DNA from: CAVQFB01 sp963711675 | GTDB taxonomy: Bacteria > Acidobacteriota > Terriglobia > Terriglobales > Acidobacteriaceae | Direction of reading: 5' to 3' | NCBI GenBank assembly: GCA_963711675.1 | Contig: CAVQFB010000011.1 | Span: 496,001 to 560,000 of the forward strand | Length of the DNA: 64,000 nt | Shown here: piece after piece, positions 1-9,500 of the stretch | How positions within the stretch are numbered: position 1 is the stretch's first letter | Layout: each line of letters begins with the position of its first letter | Notes under the pieces: generated by a model | Told to the model about the DNA's origin: nothing | What the model saw: the letters and a program-made list of their open reading frames with translations, nothing else | The model's database searches: none | Made by a program: the position numbers and the translations under genes

Positions 1-177
1 TAACCATTGAGTGCAGCCTTGCACAGTCCTAGAATAAGGGTACGGGTGAAAGAGCCCGTGGCCGGCCTGCATTTCCAATTCAAGATCTAAGGCGGCCGTC
101 GTTCCTCTATCCCAGTGCTGGACAGGTTTTCCTGGAGATCTCTCTCTGATCTCACCGGTCCACAAGGAGGTGCCGTT

Positions 178-528
178 ATGCTGGGGATGAGTTTGCTTTC
201 CTTCCTGGTTCTCGCTCTCATCGGAGAAATTGTCGCGGTCGCCTACCACGATATTGTTCGTTATCGGTTTCTTAAGGGCAGAGATGCCCTATTCGGAAAG
301 CTGATCGTCGGTTGGATCGGCGCGTGGCTCGGCTCACCGGTGCTGGGGCACTGGCTCTGGAAGATAGAGAACGTATATATCGTGCCGGCCCTGTTGGGCG
401 CGACCGCCGCAGTCCACTTGACCGTGCTGACGGAGAGGGTGCTTGTCGAACTCACAAGCATCCGGCCCGCTAAGGCAGATGCCCAGAGAGAGGAGACTTG
501 CACCATCAAGCCAGCAGTAGCGGCTTGA
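178..528 (+). CDS. Small integral membrane protein, GlsB/YeaQ-like
   Basis: The frame opens earlier (115), but a perfect AAGGAGGT at 164-171 sits seven bases before the ATG at 178, so I start there (116 aa). The protein has about three hydrophobic segments: residues 3-22, a glycine-rich stretch near 40-60 (KLIVGWIGAWLGSP) and one near 70-90. This resembles the small transglycosylase-associated GlsB/YeaQ/YmgE membrane proteins, often stress induced, but the match is by pattern only. It is followed closely by a phosphoribosyltransferase gene on the same strand. No catalytic motif is visible and the function is unknown. Confidence 0.6.
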   Translation: MLGMSLLSFLVLALIGEIVAVAYHDIVRYRFLKGRDALFGKLIVGWIGAWLGSPVLGHWLWKIENVYIVPALLGATAAVHLTVLTERVLVELTSIRPAKADAQREETCTIKPAVAA

Positions 529-558
529 TGAAGTGTGGTCACTCAGCTGAGGTCAACC

Positions 559-1251
559 ATGCTATTCAGAGAAGAAGACGAAGATCTTGAAGTACTGCCT
601 TTCGCGGATCGAGCCGAGGCCGGGCGCGTCCTGGCGGGCAAGCTTTGGATGCACGACCGCCGCAACGACGCAATCGTCGTCGGGCTACCGCGTGGTGGCG
701 TGCCGGTTGCATTCGCGGTGGCGGGCGCGTTACGGCTCCCCATGGATGTGCTCGTCGTCAGCAAGCTCGGCACGCCCTGGAACTACGAGCTGGCTATGGG
801 CGCGCTGGCCGAGGATGGCGTCCAGGTGCTCGATCTCTCGATGATCGAGCAACTTCACATACCCGAAGTTGAGGTGCAGGCGTCAGCCGCCGCCGCCCGC
901 AGCGAGGTGGGTCGCCGCCAGGACGTGTATCGTGGTGGCCGTGCGCCACTGCAAGTAGAAGGAAAGACCGTCATTCTTGTGGATGACGGAATTGCCACGG
1001 GATGCAGCGTTCTGGCCGCTATGGCCGCGATCCGCCGGCGGAGGGCAGCGCGAGTTGTGCTTGCTGTCCCGGTCGCGCCCGCGTCCAGTTGCAATGCCAT
1101 CCGAATGGAAGCAGATGAGTTCGTCAGTGTGGCCGAGCCGGAACAATTTTTGGCGGTCTCACAGTGGTATCAGGACTTCAGCCCGGTAAGTGATGAAGAT
1201 GTGCGCTATCTGCTGAACTGTGCGTTCAAGTCGCAGGTGCGCGCGGCCTAA
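559..1251 (+). CDS. Phosphoribosyltransferase family protein
   Basis: A type I phosphoribosyltransferase-like protein of 230 aa. It opens with the typical FADRAEAGRVLAGKL segment, then VVGLPRGGVPVA. The PRPP-binding loop VILVDDGIATG lies at about residues 138-148, with the paired acidic residues and small residues expected to bind the ribose 5-phosphate. A GTG at 535 could also start the frame, but GAGG at 549-552 favours the ATG at 559. Stand-alone proteins of this type are common in soil bacteria and their substrate is usually unknown; I do not assign one. It lies 30 bp downstream of the small membrane protein, so the two are probably co-transcribed. Confidence 0.8.
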   Translation: MLFREEDEDLEVLPFADRAEAGRVLAGKLWMHDRRNDAIVVGLPRGGVPVAFAVAGALRLPMDVLVVSKLGTPWNYELAMGALAEDGVQVLDLSMIEQLHIPEVEVQASAAAARSEVGRRQDVYRGGRAPLQVEGKTVILVDDGIATGCSVLAAMAAIRRRRAARVVLAVPVAPASSCNAIRMEADEFVSVAEPEQFLAVSQWYQDFSPVSDEDVRYLLNCAFKSQVRAA

Positions 1252-1284
1252 TGACTAGCGGGTTCGTCAGAGAAGGAGGTTACG

Positions 1285-1497
1285 TTGCGAAGACATTTTT
1301 CAAATCGGGGGGAAGCTCTGGCGGAGGTGACTGCTGCCAGAGTGCGTTTCGAGCATAAGCAGAGTCCAAAATCATCTCGTGCGCAGGACGTCCGTTTGGC
1401 CAAAATCCAGCAGTGGTTTTCACATCCGGTGGAAGTGGCTCCTCGGCCGCAGAAGAAGCAGCCAAAACACAACCAGGATCTCACGATGCCTTTATAG
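1285..1497 (+). CDS. Hypothetical small basic protein
   Basis: A 70-aa frame starting with TTG, supported mainly by a perfect AAGGAGGT at 1273-1280 with good spacing. The product is rich in Arg, Lys and Gln and has no recognisable domain, signal peptide or membrane segment. It lies between the phosphoribosyltransferase and a DUF4440 gene on the same strand. The codon use is unremarkable and no homology is recognised, so it may be non-coding. Confidence 0.35.
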   Translation: MRRHFSNRGEALAEVTAARVRFEHKQSPKSSRAQDVRLAKIQQWFSHPVEVAPRPQKKQPKHNQDLTMPL

Positions 1498-1521
1498 AAG
1501 CTGTCTCAAAGGAGATGTGTT

Positions 1522-1986
1522 ATGCCAACGATTGCGAAGAAGGGCAACAGAATCAGCAGGCCAAAGAGCGCTCGCAAGGTTCCAGCACAGCGTGTTGTGG
1601 ATGCGGCTGCGACCATCCGCCGAATCGGCGATGAATGGGCCCAGCACTGGAATGCCGGAGAGCTGGAAGGTGTGGTGGCGGCATACGCCGAAGACGCGGT
1701 TTATCTTCCGCCGCACCACGAGGCTGTGCATGGACGTGATGCCATTCGTGAATATTTGAAAGCGCCGCTCGGTCATGGCGTGTCCGACCTGGCCTTCGAC
1801 GTTACCTACATCAAGCAGCAAGGGCCCGTTGCCTGGGACGTTGGAACGTACCGCATGACCGTCCCTCAAATGGATGGCACGAGAAAGGAAGACCACGGAA
1901 AGTATCTCAGTGTCTGGCGGCGCGTGGGGACAGACTGGTTGATCGCCGCCGATGCCTGGTCAAGCGATTTGCCGCTGTCAGCGTGA
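1522..1986 (+). CDS. SnoaL-like / DUF4440 domain protein
   Basis: A 154-aa protein of the NTF2-like (cystatin-type alpha+beta cone) fold. After a basic N-terminal tail of about 30 residues, the segment IRRIGDEWAQHWNAGELEGV followed by AYAEDAVYLPP and GRDAIREYL is typical of DUF4440/SnoaL-like proteins; the C-terminal part KYLSVWRRVGTDWLIAADAW completes the fold. An AAGGAGAT box precedes the ATG. Members range from isomerases to non-catalytic ligand-binding proteins, so no reaction is assigned. Two more proteins of this superfamily occur at 35.4 and 54.1 kb, both with signal peptides, unlike this one. Confidence 0.8.
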   Translation: MPTIAKKGNRISRPKSARKVPAQRVVDAAATIRRIGDEWAQHWNAGELEGVVAAYAEDAVYLPPHHEAVHGRDAIREYLKAPLGHGVSDLAFDVTYIKQQGPVAWDVGTYRMTVPQMDGTRKEDHGKYLSVWRRVGTDWLIAADAWSSDLPLSA

Positions 1987-2082
1987 CGTTTTCTGAGCTG
2001 TACTTTTTTCGCATCTGTCTGCGCGAACACTTCGCCACTCTGATCGTTGGATCGGCTGACGGGCAGCCGTTAAGGAGGAATT

Positions 2083-2277
2083 ATGGAGCTGGCACTTAAC
2101 AAGGAGGAACAGGAACTTCTTCTGAGCATCCTGGAGCGGCGTCATCGGGAAATGCAGAAAGAGATTTCACACACGGACCACCATGAATTCAAGATGGTCC
2201 TGCGCAGGAATGAGAAGCTGCTCGAGTCCGTGCTGAACCGATTGCGGGAAGCGCCTGTTCACGAACAGTGCGCGTGA
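2083..2277 (+). CDS. Hypothetical small helical protein
   Basis: A 64-aa protein starting at ATG after an AAGGAGGA box. It is charged and appears almost fully alpha-helical (ELALNKEEQELLLSILERR). Short proteins of this style, about 60-70 aa with the EEQELLLSILE pattern, are frequent in Acidobacteriota and lack a known role. It is the last gene of the short forward cluster and faces the FKBP gene. Confidence 0.65.
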   Translation: MELALNKEEQELLLSILERRHREMQKEISHTDHHEFKMVLRRNEKLLESVLNRLREAPVHEQCA

Positions 2278-2310
2278 TCCGGAGCACCTGTCTAGCGATT
2301 GCCTTACAGC

Positions 2311-2348
2311 GCAAAACAAAAGGCGGACCTCATCCTGGCGGTCCGCCT
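2311..2348 (-). terminator. Rho-independent terminator of the FKBP gene
   Basis: An 8-bp stem, AGGCGGAC at 2321-2328 pairing with GTCCGCCT at 2341-2348, with a 12-nt loop. Read on the minus strand it lies just after the FKBP stop and is followed by a T-rich run (complement of CAAAACAAAA). It may also stop transcription of the convergent forward cluster. Confidence 0.75.
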
Positions 2349-2367
2349 TCCAGTACTCGACCTTTTC

Positions 2368-3243
2368 CTACTTCTTATCTTGATCCTTATCTTTATCTGG
2401 GGCCTTGTCTGCGCCCTTATCGGCTCCCTTGTCCGCGTTCTTTTCCTGAATCGAAATTAACTCCACTTCGAAAATCAGGGTTGCGCCCGGCGTAATATCG
2501 GCCCCTGCACCACGGTCGCCGTAAGCCAGGTCCGGCGGAATGAACAGCTGCCACTTCGACCCCACCGGCATCAGCTGCAACGCTTCAGTCCAGCCCTTGA
2601 TTACACCGCTCACTGGAAACGATGCCGGCTGGCCGCGTTTGTAGGAGCTGTCAAATTCTTTGCCACTGATCAGCGTGCCACGGTAATTGCACGTCACCGT
2701 GTCGCTTGCCATGGGTTTTGGCCCGGTACCCGCTTGCAGAATCTTGTATTGCAGACCGCTCGGCAGCGTAACCACACCTTCTTTGCTTTTATTCGCGGCG
2801 AGGAAAGCTTCGCCTTCCTTCTTGTTCACCGCGCTTGCTGCCTGCATCTTCTCCTGTTGCTTTTTCTGCATGGTTTGCTGCATTTGCATGAGCGCGGCGC
2901 GCATTTCTTCTTCGGTCAGCTGCGTCTTTCCACCGGCCAGAGTGTCTTTCAGACCTCGCGCCAGAATGTTGGGATCCACGGGCACATCTTGCCGGTGCAA
3001 GCCTTGCCCGATGTTCATTCCCAGGGCATAGCTGAACTTCTCCGTCTCCGTGTTGAGAGCGAGCGGAGCCGCGCTATTGGTGGTGGCCGGGGCCTTCGTT
3101 ACGGTAGATGGCTTGGCCTTGGCTGGGGCAGCGGCTGGAGCTGCCGATGGAGGGTTTGCCGCCGGAGTCTGCTGCCCCTGCGCATTGCCCGGTAGCATCA
3201 TCCCTGCCGTCAGTATGAGGATTGGAGTGAAGAGTCTTCGCAT
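2368..3243 (-). CDS. Secreted FKBP-type peptidyl-prolyl cis-trans isomerase (FkpA/Mip-like)
   Basis: A 291-aa periplasmic folding helper. Residues 1-23 are a signal peptide (hydrophobic LFTPILILTAGMMLPG, then AQGQQ). An Ala/Pro-rich linker follows to about residue 60. Residues 65-165 match the helical dimerisation arm of FkpA/Mip proteins (FSYALGMNIGQGL, then a Gln/Lys-rich helix). The FKBP domain spans about 168-268, with VTCNYRGTLISGKEFDSS, VIKGWTEALQLMPVGSKW, IPPDLAYGDRGAG and IPPxxAYG-type active-site residues. The C-terminus is an unusual charged tail repeating ADKG and DKDK. The gene stands alone between two forward clusters and ends at a clear terminator. Confidence 0.9.
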   Translation of the reverse strand: MRRLFTPILILTAGMMLPGNAQGQQTPAANPPSAAPAAAPAKAKPSTVTKAPATTNSAAPLALNTETEKFSYALGMNIGQGLHRQDVPVDPNILARGLKDTLAGGKTQLTEEEMRAALMQMQQTMQKKQQEKMQAASAVNKKEGEAFLAANKSKEGVVTLPSGLQYKILQAGTGPKPMASDTVTCNYRGTLISGKEFDSSYKRGQPASFPVSGVIKGWTEALQLMPVGSKWQLFIPPDLAYGDRGAGADITPGATLIFEVELISIQEKNADKGADKGADKAPDKDKDQDKK

Positions 3244-3341
3244 CTCCTTATCCTACATGGAAGAACTGTGTTGGTGATCCCTGATCCGGATTATTAACGA
3301 CGGATTCATGCCGATGGCGCGATAAGTCTAATCCCTCCCTC

Positions 3342-3408
3342 TTGACATCCACCCTCGCAAAGAGCACAATTCCGTAGGCGAATAAAAAGCGAAAATAGCC
3401 GCTTTCGC
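3342..3408 (+). promoter_or_regulatory. Candidate imuA promoter and operator
   Basis: TTGACA at 3342-3347 and CACAAT at 3365-3370 are spaced 17 bp apart and point toward imuA. Downstream, GCGAAA (3389-3394) and TTTCGC (3403-3408) form an inverted repeat with an 8-nt gap, in the place where a repressor such as LexA would act. Mutasome cassettes are usually SOS-controlled; that this repeat is the operator is inference. Confidence 0.4.
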
Positions 3409-3455
3409 CTTGGGCTTCGTTTCCGCCCGCCAGCTCCCTGAAATCCTGAGGAACT

Positions 3456-4442
3456 ATGTCTACCCAGCCCGTTTTCTCCGGGGCGGCCTTGCGCCGCCAT
3501 TTTCTTTTTGTTCCTGGTCAGGCGATCCCTGTCTCCCTGGCTCGCACTGTCCTTCCAGCCATCCCTTTTTCGGAAGTTGCTTCTCCTCCCAAGAAATCTT
3601 CCCTTGTTTACCAGCACCTTGCGCGAACGCCACAGTTGGCTACCGTCACCCCCGCCTCGCGTCTGGAGGTGCGTTCCGCTCCGGAACTGGTTTCCGTGGG
3701 GATCCCCGAGGTGGACGCGCTTTCCGGCGGCTTGCCTCGAGGCTGCCTCACCGAAATCTGCGGCCCCGCTTCCTCCGGGCGTACCAGCCTAATGCTGGCC
3801 GCTCTTGCCGCCGCCACGCAACGCCAGGAAGTATGCGCGCTCGTTGACCCCTGCGACGCGCTCGACCCCCAGTCTGCCATGGATGCAGGCATCGATTTGA
3901 AACGTTTGCTGTGGGTTCGTTGCTCTGCTCCGCAACCGGTCGATGACGAGATCACGGGCCGGCAAAATTCTCATGCCGGGCATAAAAATTCTTTCGACGG
4001 CAATCCAAAGAAAGCCTCGTTCGCCGCCCTCGACAATGCCCTGCGCGTCACCGACCTGCTTCTGCAGAGCAGCGGCTTCGGCCTGGTGGTGATTGATCTC
4101 GGCAACGTGCCGCTCCAAGCCGCGCGCCGTATTCCTCTCACTTCCTGGTTCCGCTTCCGGCGCACCGTCGAAAAAACTCCCACGGTGTTGCTGGTCATTG
4201 AGCAGCGGCCGATCGCAGGAAGCTGCTCTTCTTTATTACTCAGCCTGGAGTCGAAATCGCAGGTTGCAAGTCGCAGAGCGGGCGAATCCACGCCCGCCTT
4301 GTCAACCCAGGAAGAAGCTCCATCTCATGCGCAGTTGCTGGAAGGATTTCGCATTCACGCCGAAATTCTGCGTCTTCAGTGGAAACGCAAACCGCCGCAA
4401 TCAGTGAAAACGGCGTTTGAAACCAAAGCCGCCTGGGGATGA
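3456..4442 (+). CDS. imuA: ImuA-like RecA-fold protein of the mutasome
   Basis: A 328-aa RecA/SulA-related protein, first gene of the imuA-imuB-dnaE2 translesion synthesis cassette. The nucleotide-binding region starts at about residue 80 with VGIPEVDALSGGLPRGCLTE and a P-loop-like GPASSGRTS at 103-111. The usual Walker A lysine is Arg here, so ATP binding may be weak or absent. A Walker B-like hydrophobic strand LVVIDLG follows near residue 210. TGAGG precedes the ATG. In studied cassettes ImuA helps deliver the polymerase to damaged DNA; that role is inferred from position and similarity. A 93-bp spacer with ACTGAAT-type repeats separates it from imuB. Confidence 0.8.
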   Translation: MSTQPVFSGAALRRHFLFVPGQAIPVSLARTVLPAIPFSEVASPPKKSSLVYQHLARTPQLATVTPASRLEVRSAPELVSVGIPEVDALSGGLPRGCLTEICGPASSGRTSLMLAALAAATQRQEVCALVDPCDALDPQSAMDAGIDLKRLLWVRCSAPQPVDDEITGRQNSHAGHKNSFDGNPKKASFAALDNALRVTDLLLQSSGFGLVVIDLGNVPLQAARRIPLTSWFRFRRTVEKTPTVLLVIEQRPIAGSCSSLLLSLESKSQVASRRAGESTPALSTQEEAPSHAQLLEGFRIHAEILRLQWKRKPPQSVKTAFETKAAWG

Positions 4443-4535
4443 TGAACTTTGGCAAAGATGCAACAAGCCGGGGAAAGAATCGATTCGATTTCTTACTGAC
4501 TGAATTCCTGAATGACTTAATGACTGAATTTTTCT

Positions 4536-6323
4536 ATGCCTTTTGCCTGCATCTTCGTTCCCGATTTTCCGGTCGAAGCCATCCTGCGCTTTGAGCCGGA
4601 GCTTCGCGCGCAGGCCGTCGCCGTGCTTGAAGGCAAGCAACCGCTACAGAAAATTTTTGCTTTGAATGAAAAGGCCCGCCGCACGGGCATGGAATGCGGG
4701 ATGACGAAGTTGCAGGTCGAAGCCTGCACCCACCTCGCGCTGCGGCCCCGTTCTTCCTCTCAGGAAGCTGCTGCCCATGCCGCTCTGCTCGACTGCGCCC
4801 ATTCTTTTTCTCCGGTGGTCGAAGACGCCGCTTGCGACACGCTGCTTCTCGATCTTGCCGGACTCGAAACTCTTTTCGGACCGCTGCCCAAAGTCGCGCG
4901 TGATATCGCCCGGCGTGCTTCCGACCTCGGCCTGGAAGTGAATGTTGCCGTTGCCTCGAATCCCGATGCCGCCATGCTTGCCGCACGTGGATTTTCCGGC
5001 GTCACTGTTATTCCGGAGGGAAAAGAATCCGAGCGACTCGGCAATTTGCCGCTGGAGATTCTGTTTGCTGGCCTCTCCATCGACGGCGATAAATCCGCAG
5101 CGGACGAAAAACAGAATAACGAACGACTTCTGGAAACTCTCAACCGCTGGGGTGTCCGCAACCTGAGTTCGCTTGCCGCCCTACCGGAGACTCCTGTGGC
5201 GGAGCGACTGGGACAGGAAGGTGTCCACCTGCAACGCCTGGCTCGGGGCGTGGTTTCCCGTACGCTGGTTCCCGTCGAGTCACCGTTAGTTTTTGAAGAG
5301 ACGGTCGAACTGGAATTCCCTATCGTTCTGCTTGAACCCCTGGCCTTGCTGCTCGAATGCATGCTGGACCGCCTTTGCGCGCGCCTGGCTTCCCGCGCCC
5401 TGGCCACACAGGAACTGCGTCTGCAGCTGGAGCTGGAAAATTTAAATCTTGTGATTCCGGGCGATGTCAGAAACCCTGCATCCAATTTTGTCATTCCGAG
5501 CGGAGAATATGCTTCGCATCGCGAAGCACATGCGCAGTCGAGGAACCTGCTTTTGGCCAGCTGCACTTCCCCGAACTCGAAACTCGAAACTCGAAACCTG
5601 CTACTCGCGACTCGGTACCAGGTACTGGGTACTCGGTACTCGCTGCTCGCAACTCCTTCACTCGCGCCCTCCACCTTCCCGTCTCCATGCTCGACGCGAA
5701 AGTTTTTCTCAAACTCCTGCAACTCGACTTGAAGGCGCATCCTCCCGGCGCGCCCATCCTGAAAGTCCATCTTTCCGCTGAGCCGTCGCGCCCTCGCCCC
5801 GGCCAGAGCGGACTCTTTCTTCCTACTTCCCCCGAACCGGAAAAACTCGAGCCTCACGTTAGCCCGTATCTCGGGAATTGTTGGCCAGAACAAAGTCGGC
5901 GCCGTGGAAGTGCTGGACACGCATCGCCCTGAAAGCTTTCGACTGCAGCATTTCTCACCCGCTCCGGCAGAACATCGTCAAAATAAAAGATCCCAAGAAA
6001 ACGGCAGGGAAAATGGCCTCTCGGAACGAAACACCGCGCTCACTGCGCTGCGAATTTTCCGTCCTCCCCTGCGCACGACGGTGACTCTGCGCCAGGGCAA
6101 ACCTGCCCGCATCGATTGCCGCCGACGCAAAGACAAAGACGTCGAAGGAGACATCATCTGGCTAGCCGGCCCATGGCGATCGTCCGGCGACTGGTGGCAG
6201 CACGAAGGATGGGCACGCGAAGAATGGGACATCGCCCTGCAAGGCGAAACCGGTCTCGCTCTTTACCGCCTGGTTCGCGACCTGCTTAGCGGACGCTGGT
6301 TTGTGGAGGGAACGTATGACTGA
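4536..6323 (+). CDS. imuB: ImuB, Y-family polymerase-like mutasome subunit (frame interrupted, repeat insertion)
   Basis: A Y-family polymerase-like protein acting as the adaptor between the beta clamp and DnaE2. The N-terminal palm/fingers part (FACIFVPDFPVEAILRFEPE, then LLLDLAGLETLFGP) is in one frame from 4536. After LRLQLELEN (near 5440) comes about 220 bp of repeat-derived sequence (5442-5660), after which the gene resumes in another frame with RALHLPVSMLDAKVFLKLL. A second break near 5852 (one extra C) restores the first frame, and the C-terminal part GPWRSSGDWW...WDIAL runs to the stop at 6323. The second break looks like a sequencing indel. The first may be a true insertion effect. 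Whether a full-length protein is made is uncertain. Confidence 0.75.
5490..5655 (+). repeat. Repeat-derived insertion inside imuB
   Basis: Two repeat types lie in tandem inside the gene. At 5490-5552 is a GTCATTCCGAGCGGAG...AGTCGAGGAACCTGC element. At 5573-5655 is a period-7 array (units AACTCGA, then CTACTCG, GTACCAG, GTACTGG, GTACTCG). The same units occur between genes elsewhere in the window. The insert coincides with the loss of frame in imuB. Confidence 0.8.
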
Positions 6324-6522
6324 GTTCCCAGTTCCCAGTTCCCAGCTCTCAGCTCTCAGCTCTCAGCTCTCAGCTCTCAGCTCTCAGCTCTCAGCGAAGG
6401 ACTTAATAACGTTTTATGCATAGTTATTCTTTTTTCTCTGTGACTCTGTACCTCCGTGGTGAAGAACATTTGACTGAGAACTCGGAACCGGGAACTGAGA
6501 ACTGAGAACTGAAAACTGAAAT
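6323..6522 (+). repeat. Period-7 arrays between imuB and dnaE2
   Basis: The spacer is almost entirely repeat. It starts at the imuB stop with AGTTCCC units, then about seven AGCTCTC units to about 6395. A half copy of the CTCCGTGGTGAA element lies near 6447-6470, and AACTGAG units run up to the dnaE2 start codon. The repeats leave no clear Shine-Dalgarno box for dnaE2. Confidence 0.85.
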
Positions 6523-9500
6523 ATGTACATCGAGCTCCATTCCCGCTCCGCCTTCAGTTTCCTCGAGGGCGCTTCTCTGCCCGAAGATTTGATCGCCGCT
6601 GCGGCCGCGCTCGAAATGCCCGCCATGGCGCTGCTCGATCGCGATGGCCTCTACGGCGCGCCCCGTTTTCATCTCGCTGCCAAGAAGGCAAAAATCAAAG
6701 CTCACATCGGCGCGGAGGTCGCCTGCGAATCTTTTTCACCACGATCCTCTTCACCACGGAGGCACCCTTCGACTACGCTCAGGGCAGGCTCCGACACAGA
6801 GAAAACAAAAATAAATTCTTTTTCTCGATCTTCTTCAAATGTCGATGAAGAGATGACAGACCAACCAGCGTCCAGTAGTCCTGCAACAATTCGAAATCGA
6901 CAATCCTCAAGAAACTCCGTGTCTCCGCGCCTCCGTGGTGATGAACAATCTCGTGAAGAGCAACCTCACGGCGACTTCCGCCTTCCCCTTCTCGTCGCCT
7001 CGACCACCGGCTACCAGAACCTCTGCCGCCTGATCACCAAAATGAAGATACGCGCGCAGAAAGACGAAGGCGCGGTTCTCCCATCCGAGCTTGAAGAGCA
7101 TGCCGAGGGTCTCATATGTCTCACTGGCAGCGACGACGGTCCGCTTGCCGCAGCGCTCGCCCAAGGCGGAGCGGGAAATGCCTTCCGCTGCGTGCAGCGC
7201 CTGGTCGAAATTTTCGGCCACAGCAACGTCTATGTCGAACTGCAACGCCATCTGCATCGCGAAGAAGAGTCCCGCAATCGCATCGCAATCGACATTGCCC
7301 GCTCTTTGCGCCTTCCCCTGCTCGCCACCAATGGCGTCTGCTATGCCACCGCGAAAGAGCGCGAGCTTTGCGACGTCTTCACCGCACTCCGTCATCACCA
7401 GACGCTGGCCACCGCCGGCCGCCTTCTGGCTCGCAATTCCGAGCGTCATCTAAAGTCGGCGCAACAAATGCAGCAGCTTTTCGCCGACATACCAGAAGCG
7501 ATTGCAAACACCGCTGAGCTTTCAAATCGCCTCGAATTCACGCTCAAGGATCTGGGTTACAAGTTTCCCAAATACCCGGTGCCTGAAGGCGAGACCATGA
7601 TGTCGTTCCTCCGCCAGCGCACTGACGAAGGCGCACGCTGGCGTTACGGCATCTCGCTCTCAGGACCGGCACCGTTCAGCGACTTCAAAAATCAGGAACT
7701 GGCCCAGCGCGCCCGCCGCCAGATCGAGCGCGAGCTCAAGCTCATCGAGAAGCTCGAACTCGCCGGATACTTCCTCATCGTGTGGGACATTGTGCGCTTT
7801 TGCCGTGAGCAGAACATCCTCGCGCAAGGGCGTGGTTCAGCCGCCAACAGCGCCGTCTGCTACTCCCTCGGCATCACTGCCGTAGATCCCGTTGGCATGG
7901 ACCTGCTCTTCGAGCGCTTTCTTTCAGAAGAGCGCGGCGAGTGGCCCGACATCGACATCGACCTGCCCAGCGGCGATCAGCGAGAGCGCGCCATTCAATA
8001 CGTCTACCGGCGTTACGGCGAGCGTGGCGCTGCCATGACCGCCAACGTCATCACCTATCGCAATCGCATGGCCGCTCGCGAAATGGGTAAGGCGCTCGGC
8101 TTTGACGAAGAAAGCCTGAACAAAATCTCAGCTGCGGTTGCCACCTGGGAATACAAGGACGCCAACGATGCGCTCGACCGCCGCTTTAACGACGCCGGCC
8201 TCGACCTGAACCATCCTCGCCTGCGCAAATATTTCGAGCTGTGCATGGCGGTGCTCGATCTGCCCCGCCATCTTGGCCAGCACTCGGGCGGCATGGTTAT
8301 CTGCCAGGGACAGCTCGACTCCGTCGTTCCTCTCGAGCCCGCCTCCATGCCCGGCCGCGTCGTCGTGCAATGGGATAAAGAAGACTGCGCCGACATGGGC
8401 ATCATCAAAGTCGACCTGCTCGGCCTCGGCATGATGGCTGTGCTCGAAGACTCCATCCAGCTCATCCGCAATCACAATAAAGAGGACGTGGACCTCGCGC
8501 ACTTGCCTCAGGATGATCCCACCGTCTATTCCGCGCTGCAGAAGGCCGACACGGTCGGCATGTTTCAGATCGAGAGCCGCGCGCAGATGTCCTGCCTGCC
8601 GCGCCTGCGTCCGCGCTGCTTCTATGACATCGTGGTGCAGGTGGCAATCATCCGCCCCGGCCCCATCGTCGGCCAGATGGTGAATCCCTTTCTGCAACGC
8701 CGGCAAGGGCGTGAAGCTATCACCTATGCTCACCCTTCGCTCGAGCCGGTTTTGAAGCGCACGCTCGGCGTGCCTCTTTTTCAGGAACAACTGCTGCGCA
8801 TGGCGATGGTGGTGGCCAACTTCACCGGCGGCGAAGCCGAAGAATTGCGCCGCGCCATGGGATTCAAACGCTCGCAGCAGCGTATGCATGAAATCGAAGC
8901 CCGCCTGCGCGCCGGCATGCAGCAAAACGGCATCGCTCCCGAAGCCCAGGAGCAGATCGTCCTCTCCATTACTTCGTTCGCGCTCTACGGATTCCCCGAG
9001 TCCCACGCCGCCAGCTTCGCGCTGATCGCTTACGCCAGCGCTTACCTGAAGTGCCATTACCTGGCCGCGTTCACCGCTGCGCTGCTCAACAACCAGCCGA
9101 TGGGCTTTTACCATCCGGCCACGATTGTCAAAGACGCACAGCGCCACGGTCTGAGAGTTTTGCCCATCGACGTGACGAAGTCAGATTGGAATTGCACATT
9201 GGAGCCATCAGCTGGTGCTGCCACAGATGTTGCTGTTCCGAGCGAAGATTGTGTATCGCCTATCGAACCCACAACTCCCCACTCGGGACTCGGTACTAGG
9301 TACTGGGTACTAGGTACTCAAAACTTCGCCCTCCGCCTCGGCCTGCGCTACGCTCGTGGGTTACGCGAGCAAGCCGCCACTTCACTCCTGCGCGAACGCA
9401 TCCTTGCCCCCTTCGTTTCCATCCACGACCTTACCCGCCGCGTCCCTGAACTTCGCAAAGAGGAACTCTCCACCCTCGCCGAAATCGGCGCTCTGAACAC

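Noticed and set aside
4760..5920. 386-codon minus-strand open frame across imuB
   Set aside because: Antisense shadow of imuB; low-complexity Arg/Ser product and no start signals.
6323..6400. Possible CRISPR array
   Set aside because: Units are 7 bp, directly adjacent and without unique spacers; no cas genes are nearby.
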